Part shown: one piece after another, positions 15,698-20,775 of the stretch
Position numbering within the stretch: the first letter of the stretch is position 1
Layout of the letters: each line of letters starts with the position of its first letter
Source of the DNA: Bordetella parapertussis
GTDB lineage: Bacteria; Pseudomonadota; Gammaproteobacteria; Burkholderiales; SG8-39
Reading direction: 5' to 3'
Assembly (NCBI GenBank): GCA_945869935.1
Contig: CAMBSA010000001.1
Location: 1-20,775, forward strand
DNA length: 20,775 nt
The notes under the pieces: model-generated
Databases searched by the model: none
Seen by the model: the letters and a program-made list of their open reading frames with translations, nothing else
What the model was told of the DNA's origin: nothing
Program-made: the position numbers and the translations under genes

Positions 15698-17458
15698 TCA
15701 GGACTCCGTACCGTACTCGTCCAGTGAGAACTGGATCCGATAAAGCCTCGCATACAAGCCGTCACGGGCGAGGAGATCCGCATGATTGCCGACCTCGACA
15801 ATCTTGCCGTGCTGGAGGACGGCTATGCGATGCGCATGTTCAATGGTCGAAAGTCGATGCGCGATGACGATCGTCGTCCTCCCCTTCATCAGGGTCGCCA
15901 GCGCTTCCTGAACATGGCGCTCCGATTCGCTATCGAGCGCAGAGGTCGCCTCGTCAAGAAGAAGGATAGGTGCATCCTTGAGCAGCGCACGGGCTATCGC
16001 TATACGCTGCCGCTGCCCACCCGACAGACGCACGCCGTTCTCGCCAACCATCGTTTCGAAACCGTCCGGCATGTCGGCAATAAAGTCGAATGCGTGCGCG
16101 GCTCTTGCCGCAGCCTCGATGCTCTCCCTGGATCCGTTGCCAAGCGCGCCATAGGCGATGTTGGCTGCGATCGTATCGTTGAACAATGCGACGTCTTGCG
16201 ACACGAGGGCAGTATTCGCGCGCAGCGAATCCAGCGTGATCTCCGGCAGATCCACGCCGTCGATAAGAATACAACCCGAATTGGGCTGATAGAACCGGGG
16301 GATCAGGTTCACGAACGTGGTTTTTCCTCCACCGGACGGACCAACCAAGGCAACAGTTTCGCCAGGCGCGATTGCGATGCTCACCCGATCCAACGCTGCC
16401 CGGCGCCCTTCGGAGTACGCGAACGAAACCTCACGAAACTCGATCGCGCCCCGGGCACGTCCAAGGTCCACTCGCCCACTGTCGGGTTCGGGAGCCTGAT
16501 CAATCAACTCGAACACACTTGCCGCAGATGCAAGGCCCCGCTGAAGGGGAGCGTTGACGTCAGCGAGATGCTTGAGCGGTTGCAGCACCATCAGCATTGC
16601 AGTGATGAACGAGACAAACCCGCCCACCGAAAGCTCGTTGGCGGCGGATTGCTGCAGGGCGATGGAGATGATTATCGCGAGGGCGAGGGCCGCGAACAGT
16701 TGCACGATCGGTACCGTCGCGGATGCCGCGATAGTCTGGCGCATGTTGTAGCCGCGCAGTTCGAGATTTGCCCTGTCGAAACGGCGAAGTTCATAGGCTC
16801 GCCCTCCGAAAATCTTCACCACCTTGTGGCATTCGACCGCCTCTTCCAACGTGTGGGTGATTCGCCCCATCGCCTTCAGCGACTCCTCGCTCATCCTGCG
16901 CAGCCGCTTTGAAAAAAGCTTGATAACAAGCGCGATGCCAGGCGTGATGATCAATGTCACGAGTGTCAGCTTCCAGTTCAGGTAAAGAAGCCATCCGAGC
17001 AGTCCGACGACCGAGAGAGTATCCCTCACAAGAACAGTCAGCACACCGGTCGCCGCGCTCGTCACCCCATTGACGTCGTAGGCCACTTTGGATATCAGGG
17101 CTCCGGAAGACTGATTGTCGTAATAGCGGGTGGGCAACTGCAACAGGCGATCGAACATCGCGACACGGATATCGTGAATCACTCGATTGGACACCCAGGC
17201 CATCGCGTAGGAGGTCAAATACGTCAGGATTCCACGAATGAGGAATACGCCGATCAGGGCTATCGGTATCCAGAGGATATAGGTTTCATCCCGGGCAACA
17301 AAGCTCCCGTCCAGCAGGGGCTTCATCAGTGCCGGGAAAAGCGGCTCTGTCGCGGCGGTCAATACCATGCCGCCAAGTGCAAGGGCGAACATTCGCCAGT
17401 GCGGCTGAACGTAACCAAGCAGTCGAAAGTACAAGATCTTGCTTGAGAGTTGGGGCAA
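15698..17458 (-). CDS. msbA: Lipid A export ABC transporter, permease/ATP-binding protein MsbA
   Basis: Half-size ABC exporter of 586 residues that works as a homodimer in the inner membrane and flips lipid A-core to the periplasmic face. The six-helix membrane domain covers about residues 20-310 (helices near 22-45, 60-82, 135-158, 160-180, 246-268, 275-295). The ATPase domain has Walker A GPSGGGKT at 373-380, Q-loop Gln421, signature LSGGQRQRIA at 478-487, Walker B ILLLDEATSALD at 498-509 and H-loop His534. Length and the MLMVLQPLKHLADVNAPLQRG segment (288-308) are typical of MsbA rather than other type-1 exporters. It starts with TTG; GAGGA lies six bases upstream (17465-17469). It follows the largest gap in the operon, so it may have its own promoter. 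The usual neighbour lpxK is absent. Confidence 0.95.
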   Translation of the reverse strand: MPQLSSKILYFRLLGYVQPHWRMFALALGGMVLTAATEPLFPALMKPLLDGSFVARDETYILWIPIALIGVFLIRGILTYLTSYAMAWVSNRVIHDIRVAMFDRLLQLPTRYYDNQSSGALISKVAYDVNGVTSAATGVLTVLVRDTLSVVGLLGWLLYLNWKLTLVTLIITPGIALVIKLFSKRLRRMSEESLKAMGRITHTLEEAVECHKVVKIFGGRAYELRRFDRANLELRGYNMRQTIAASATVPIVQLFAALALAIIISIALQQSAANELSVGGFVSFITAMLMVLQPLKHLADVNAPLQRGLASAASVFELIDQAPEPDSGRVDLGRARGAIEFREVSFAYSEGRRAALDRVSIAIAPGETVALVGPSGGGKTTFVNLIPRFYQPNSGCILIDGVDLPEITLDSLRANTALVSQDVALFNDTIAANIAYGALGNGSRESIEAAARAAHAFDFIADMPDGFETMVGENGVRLSGGQRQRIAIARALLKDAPILLLDEATSALDSESERHVQEALATLMKGRTTIVIAHRLSTIEHAHRIAVLQHGKIVEVGNHADLLARDGLYARLYRIQFSLDEYGTES

Positions 17459-17464
17459 CAGAAA

Positions 17465-17469
17465 TCCTC
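17465..17469 (-). promoter_or_regulatory. Ribosome binding site deciding the msbA TTG start
   Basis: GAGGA on the minus strand, six bases before TTG 17458. It supports the rare TTG codon as the true msbA start; no upstream ATG competes. Confidence 0.7.
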
Positions 17470-17500
17470 AATAGCCAGCAACGTTGCCGGAATATGTTGA

Positions 17501-17529
17501 ATTGTAAAGGAATAAGCTCTCTATCCCAT
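17501..17529 (-). promoter_or_regulatory. Possible msbA promoter
   Basis: TACAAT (17501-17506, minus strand) matches the -10 consensus at five of six bases, about 42 bases before the msbA start. At 17-base spacing the -35 position reads ATGGGA (17524-17529), matching TTGACA at three of six, so the site is weak on sequence alone. It lies in the only gap over 100 bases in the operon. Confidence 0.25.
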
Positions 17530-17599
17530 CAGCTTGATAGACGCCGTGGATGGAGAACTGCAAGTGACGCTGGCTCTCCAACGGTCATGGCAATGATCG

Positions 17600-18553
17600 C
17601 TACCGGGCGCTGGTGCGCCTCAACAGATCAATCGCTCCCGGATGCCCCTTGTCGGCGGCTTTCTGCAGCCATGCTAGCGACTCGATTAGGTCTTGCTGCA
17701 CGCCGCGACCTTCCCCGAGCATCACACCAAGGCTGTATTCGGCATCGGTGTACCCCTGCGCCGCAGCGCGCTTCAACCAGCGTACAGCCTCCCCCTCGTC
17801 AGGCGGGCGACGAACGAGAAACGAAAGGGCATGCATGTATTGCGCCGGGGCATAATTTCGTTGAGAAGCTTGGCGTGTAAGGGCGGCGGCCCTATCGATA
17901 TCTTTTGGAACCGAATGCCCACTCGCATAAAGCTTGGCTAAACTGAACAAGGCAGCCCCGTCATTCTTCGCCGCGGCCGCTTCGAACCATCGGCGCGCCT
18001 CTGCGTCATCCTGCGGGACCCCATTGCCGTCAAGGTAGAGATTCCCGAGATTGTGCTGGGCACGCGCCTCTCCTTGAATCGCTGCTTTCCGGAACAATTC
18101 CGCCGCAAGCGGCAGGTTCCGGGATACACCCATCCCGTCTTGGTACAAGACACCGAGATTCGTTTGCGCAGGTGCATGACCCTTGTCCGCAGCGGCCTGG
18201 TACCAGCGCGCAGACGCTGGAACGTCGCGCAACGTCCCGGGCGCGCGTTCCAGAACAACCGCTAGATCATGCATTGCGGGGACGTAGCCCTGTTCCGCCG
18301 CTTTCATGAACCAGGCGATCGTCAGTGCGTCGTCCCGAGCAACGACTGCGCCCGCGAGGTGCAACCGCCCCAAATAGTATTGAGCAAGCGCGGTTCCGGT
18401 CTCCGCCGATTCGCGCAAGGATTTCAGTGCTTGCTGGTTGCTTGAACTGGCCTCCCTTGCCCAGCCGCGAATTTCGTCGTCGCTTGCCGCATGTGCTGAT
18501 GTGGCTGTCACAAGCAGCAGACTGAAAATCACATACTTCATCATCGAGATCAA
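17600..18553 (-). CDS. Secreted Sel1-repeat (TPR-like) protein
   Basis: Protein of 317 residues: a signal peptide (MMKYVIFSLLLVTATSAHA, cleavage probably after residue 22) followed by about seven Sel1-like repeats of mostly 36 residues, near 52-89, 90-125, 126-161, 162-197, 198-233, 234-267 and 268-303. Each has the A-x-x-x-L-G-x-x-Y...G-V...A-x-x-W-x-x-x-A-A-x-x-G pattern. Sel1 repeats form alpha-alpha superhelices that bind other proteins; no catalytic residues are expected. Export to the periplasm or outer membrane side is inferred from the signal peptide (no lipobox Cys is visible). The start is TTG 18553, with GGAGG seven bases upstream (18561-18565) and a four-base TTGA overlap with the preceding gene; ATG 18544 is the alternative. 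Its place between a WaaG-like enzyme and msbA suggests an accessory role in LPS or envelope assembly, which is unproven. Confidence 0.9.
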   Translation of the reverse strand: MISMMKYVIFSLLLVTATSAHAASDDEIRGWAREASSSNQQALKSLRESAETGTALAQYYLGRLHLAGAVVARDDALTIAWFMKAAEQGYVPAMHDLAVVLERAPGTLRDVPASARWYQAAADKGHAPAQTNLGVLYQDGMGVSRNLPLAAELFRKAAIQGEARAQHNLGNLYLDGNGVPQDDAEARRWFEAAAAKNDGAALFSLAKLYASGHSVPKDIDRAAALTRQASQRNYAPAQYMHALSFLVRRPPDEGEAVRWLKRAAAQGYTDAEYSLGVMLGEGRGVQQDLIESLAWLQKAADKGHPGAIDLLRRTSAR

Positions 18554-19680
18554 ATTCCGGCCTCCGGAACCAGTTCCCTGTACAGCGCCACAAGCTGATC
18601 CGCCATGGAATCAATACCCAGCCGTTCCGCCGTAGTTCGGGACACGGCAGACAGCTTCCCTGCGACCGGTCCAATCGCTTGCATGCACTCCGTCAACTCA
18701 TCGACCGAGAGCGGATCCTCGCAGATCGCTCCGTTTTCGAGATGCTTTATGAACTCGGCGATCCCGCTCGCGCGCGTGGTGATCACAGGCAGGCCCGACG
18801 CCAGGGCCTCAAGCGCCGCGTTTGGAAAGGGGTCGTAGAGCGTGGGCAGGACAAATACATCTGCAAGGCCGTACCACCCCTGCATCGATTTCTGCGGGCC
18901 GGCGAAGTGCACACTCTCGAAGATGCCCAGGTCACGGGCGAGGTTCTGCATTTTTCCCAAAGACTTGTCTTTGCCAACAATAACAAGCCGTGCATTCCGG
19001 TCGGATTGACGTGAAAAAGCTCGTAAAAGCGTGGGAACCCCCTTGCGCTCAAAACCCGACCCTACGAAGAGATACACCGAACTTGCTTCCGGAATGCCTA
19101 GCCTTGCGCGACCACTGGCGCGATGTTCGCCACTGCAACGGGGATGAAATTCATCAAGATTGACGCCGTTGTACACGACTCGGAGCTTGGCCTCGTCTAT
19201 CGCGAATCGCGTGCGAATTTCATCCAGCACCATGCGCGAATTGCAGATCACGGCTCGCAGGCGGCCGCCTTCAAAAAGCCGCTTCTCCGCGGCCAGGACA
19301 TACCGGTGGTACGGATTGAATTTCATGGTTACGCGCCCGAACCATCCAAGAGAGCGCCCGCGCCGCTCGATCCAGGCTGCGTGGACACCGTCACCTGCCC
19401 GGTAGACGTCACAGCATGTAATCCGCTCGTGCGACTGCACCAGATCATAAGTCGCAGATGCGAGTTTCCGGCAAACCTGCCGGGCAAAGCTCCAGTCTCG
19501 CCAGAGACGTCCGATGTGAAACGGCGCGCACAGAACCGCCGGCGCAGTGCCGGCGCCGGTCCATTCACGCGCGTACACCGTAATGGAGAGCCTCCCCGAC
19601 AGAGCCGACGCCGCACGCTCGATGAAACGCTCGGCGCCGCCGTACGGGTTGTAGCGCTGTCGAACGATTGCGAGACGCAT
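18550..19680 (-). CDS. WaaG-like glycosyltransferase family 4 (LPS core)
   Basis: GT-B glycosyltransferase, 376 residues from ATG 19680. The N-terminus MRLAIVRQRYNPYGGAERFIE is typical of WaaG-related LPS core glucosyltransferases, followed by RAGDGVHAAWIERR (94-107), the AVICNSRMV segment (143-151), VVYNGVNLDEFHP (168-180), FVGSGFERKGVPTLLRAF (205-222) and VFVLPTLYDPFPNAALEALASGLPV split around the donor motif DPFPNAALE (283-291), where Asp stands for the first Glu of EX7E. WaaG in enterobacteria adds the first glucose to heptose II; here the same core position is inferred from motifs and from the upstream waaQ neighbour. The frame extends to GTG 19737, but ATG 19680 coincides with the conserved start. 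A 64-base gap with a hairpin separates it from waaQ. Confidence 0.88.
   Translation of the reverse strand: MRLAIVRQRYNPYGGAERFIERAASALSGRLSITVYAREWTGAGTAPAVLCAPFHIGRLWRDWSFARQVCRKLASATYDLVQSHERITCCDVYRAGDGVHAAWIERRGRSLGWFGRVTMKFNPYHRYVLAAEKRLFEGGRLRAVICNSRMVLDEIRTRFAIDEAKLRVVYNGVNLDEFHPRCSGEHRASGRARLGIPEASSVYLFVGSGFERKGVPTLLRAFSRQSDRNARLVIVGKDKSLGKMQNLARDLGIFESVHFAGPQKSMQGWYGLADVFVLPTLYDPFPNAALEALASGLPVITTRASGIAEFIKHLENGAICEDPLSVDELTECMQAIGPVAGKLSAVSRTTAERLGIDSMADQLVALYRELVPEAGI
18561..18565 (-). promoter_or_regulatory. Ribosome binding site for the Sel1-repeat gene
   Basis: GGAGG on the minus strand, inside the end of the WaaG-like gene, seven bases before TTG 18553 and sixteen before ATG 18544. 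The spacing favours the TTG. Confidence 0.55.
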
Positions 19681-19730
19681 TGGCTCATTATAAGGAGTGC
19701 CATTCGCCCGGGCATGCCGAACAAAGGACC

Positions 19731-19762
19731 GAATCACTGATCAGTCAGGCAATCAGTGATTC
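19731..19762 (-). repeat. Perfect 11-bp inverted repeat spanning the waaQ stop codon
   Basis: Arms GAATCACTGAT (19752-19762 read on the minus strand) and ATCAGTGATTC (19731-19741) pair over all 11 bases around a 10-base loop that contains the waaQ TGA. In waaQ mRNA this would form a stable hairpin. The bases after it (GGTCCTTTG) are not a U-run, so a classic intrinsic terminator is unlikely. It may act as an RNA stability or attenuation element between waaQ and the rest of the operon, or as a binding site for a dimeric regulator. Confidence 0.6.
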
Positions 19763-20775
19763 CGCCGCAGCCAGAACCTCCAACGATGTCAGCGTTTCCA
19801 GGCAGTCGCTCACTTTGCCGCCCCCGCATCCATCACGACCGCAGGGCCTGCATGGATGCTCCTTCGACGCGATCACCCGATGCGGAACCATCCACGGTCC
19901 CCACTCCTTGTCTCCGCTGGGACCGAACAACGCCACGATAGGCGTGCCCATTGCTGCGGCGATATGCATCGGCGCGGAATCCACCCCGACAAAAAGTTTC
20001 GCCCTTGCCGCAAGCGCCGCAAGTGCGGACAAACTTAGCTTTCCTGAAAGATCCACCGGGGACGTCGTGCACAGGGAAAGAATCTCGTCCACCAGTTCTC
20101 GCTCCTCGCTGGAAGGCGCTCCCGTGATGACCACACTTTCACCGCGCTGTCCGAGCAGGTCGATCAACTGCGCTGTCTGCTTTGCAGGCCAACACTTGAA
20201 CGACCATCGCGATGCCGGATGGAGGTGGACAAAGTCTGTTCCGGATATTCCTGCATCCGCCAACAGGCCCGCAACCTGGGACTCCGCTTCTTCACCCGGA
20301 ACCAGGGTCAGACGACGCTCGTCAGGCGCGGGATGCAATCCGAGACGACGCAATGCGTCAAGGTTCCACTCCGCCATGTGCCGATTCGCGTTGAGCGGCA
20401 GGGAGAACAGATGGCTGAAACTCTTCTTCCAGAACCGCGATCGACTCTGGTAGCGCGGCGCAATCGAGAACCGACATCCCAGCAATCGTGCAAGCCAGGC
20501 ACCGCGAGGGTGCTCGGTCAGATGGACAAGCAGGTCGAACTCCCGGCTGCGCAGCGACGATAACAGGCCCCACTCGCGGCCCAGCCGCGCAGGTGCGGAC
20601 AGACTGCGCCAGTCCCGGCCGACCGTATGTACTTTGGAAATCGCAGGATGGCGCACAAGCATTTCCCGTGTGTCCGAATACACCAGCGCGTCGATTTCCA
20701 GATGGGGCGCATGCTTCTTGAGCACGGAAAACACCGGTGATGCGAGAAGTACGTCGCCCTGATGCCTGAGTTTTA
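19745..20775 (-). CDS. waaQ: LPS heptosyltransferase III-type GT9 (WaaQ/RfaQ), 5' end outside window
   Basis: GT9 enzyme whose start lies beyond the right edge. The frame is open to base 20775, and the edge residues read KLRHQGDVLLASPVFSVL, which is the conserved N-terminal motif of WaaQ only a few residues from the true start. The GTG at 20734 is therefore internal. Downstream are ALVYSDTREMLVRHPAISKV, the second-domain segment HLHPASRWSFKCWPA with its R-W pair, GVDSAPMHIAAAMGTP, and the cysteine-rich tail HPCRPCGRDGCGGGK, which is diagnostic of the RfaQ subgroup. WaaQ adds a side-branch heptose to heptose II of the LPS inner core. It is the first visible gene of the minus-strand operon. The stop codon lies in the loop of an 11-bp inverted repeat. 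Confidence 0.92.
   Translation of the reverse strand, partial: KLRHQGDVLLASPVFSVLKKHAPHLEIDALVYSDTREMLVRHPAISKVHTVGRDWRSLSAPARLGREWGLLSSLRSREFDLLVHLTEHPRGAWLARLLGCRFSIAPRYQSRSRFWKKSFSHLFSLPLNANRHMAEWNLDALRRLGLHPAPDERRLTLVPGEEAESQVAGLLADAGISGTDFVHLHPASRWSFKCWPAKQTAQLIDLLGQRGESVVITGAPSSEERELVDEILSLCTTSPVDLSGKLSLSALAALAARAKLFVGVDSAPMHIAAAMGTPIVALFGPSGDKEWGPWMVPHRVIASKEHPCRPCGRDGCGGGKVSDCLETLTSLEVLAAAESLIA

Larger units (their letters stand above)
1137..20775 (-). other. Sixteen-gene LPS/polysaccharide operon
   Basis: All sixteen genes run on the minus strand. Junctions are ATGA, TTGA or TGATG overlaps or gaps of 1-23 bases, except for 64 bases (19681-19744) and 141 bases (17459-17599). No terminator with a U-run is visible anywhere. 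A single long transcript, perhaps boosted by an internal promoter before msbA, is the simplest reading; the main promoter would lie to the right of the window. Confidence 0.65.

Noticed and set aside
15782..16912. 376-codon open frame on the + strand
   Set aside because: Lies wholly antisense to msbA, whose motifs are complete. The translation is rich in Arg, His and Cys with no recognisable domain, as expected for a shadow frame in GC-rich DNA.
17551..17580. TGGAGA/TCTCCA inverted repeat after the Sel1-repeat gene as a terminator
   Set aside because: Only six paired bases, an 18-base loop and no T-run after it on the minus strand.
19687..19692. TATAAT on the minus strand six bases before the WaaG-like ATG as a promoter
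   Set aside because: A perfect -10 hexamer, but no recognisable -35 at 16-18 bases, and it would place the start of the RNA at the ATG itself. A leaderless transcript is possible but not supported.
20732..20734. GTG 20734 as the start of the right-edge GT9 gene
   Set aside because: The frame continues to the window edge with conserved family residues (KLRHQGDVLLASP), so this codon is internal.

Overview
The window is a surface-polysaccharide (lipopolysaccharide-type) biosynthesis locus from a Gram-negative bacterium. An MsbA lipid A-core flippase, a WaaQ-type heptosyltransferase, a WaaG-like glycosyltransferase and a WaaL/Wzy-type membrane protein together make LPS assembly the most likely purpose. 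Protein style and moderate-to-high GC suggest a betaproteobacterium; this is inference and no marker gene fixes the taxon.

Layout. One gene on the + strand enters from the left edge (1-1155): the soluble C-terminal half of a CapD/FlaA1/WbpM-type nucleotide-sugar 4,6-dehydratase. Everything else (about 1137-20775) is a single minus-strand run of 16 genes. In transcription order from the right edge these are: WaaQ-type GT9 (start outside the window), WaaG-like GT4, secreted Sel1-repeat protein, msbA, GT4, GT9, GT4, O-antigen ligase/polymerase, GT4, asnB-type amidotransferase, GT4, GT4, NodU-type O-carbamoyltransferase, GT2, GT4, GT9. Most junctions overlap (ATGA, TGATG, TTGA) or are separated by 1-23 bases, which points to one translationally coupled operon. 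The only larger gaps are 64 bases after waaQ, which holds an 11-bp perfect hairpin across the waaQ stop, and 141 bases before msbA, which holds a TACAAT box and a strong ribosome binding site before a TTG start. No stretch over 300 bases lacks a gene.

How the genes fit together. The right third looks like the conserved core/export part: WaaQ, WaaG-like, MsbA. The left two thirds look like a strain-variable glycan part: eleven glycosyltransferases in all (seven GT4, three GT9, one GT2), plus two decorating enzymes. One decorator is predicted to carbamoylate a sugar hydroxyl and the other to use glutamine nitrogen, probably to amidate a uronic acid. The dehydratase at the left edge would supply a 6-deoxy or 4-keto amino sugar. 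No Wzx flippase, Wzm/Wzt transporter or chain-length regulator is visible, so the product may be a long heteropolymeric oligosaccharide rather than a repeat-unit O-antigen, or the missing genes lie outside.

No RNA genes, CRISPR arrays, insertion sequences, phage genes or attachment sites were seen. GC falls from right to left (hand-counted single 60-base lines: 63% at 20281, 58% at 16501, 52% at 4981, 43% at 3601), as expected for a conserved core joined to more recently acquired O-antigen-type genes. The most unusual points are the Sel1-repeat protein inside an LPS operon, the pairing of an O-carbamoyltransferase with an AsnB-type amidotransferase, and the hairpin at the waaQ stop.
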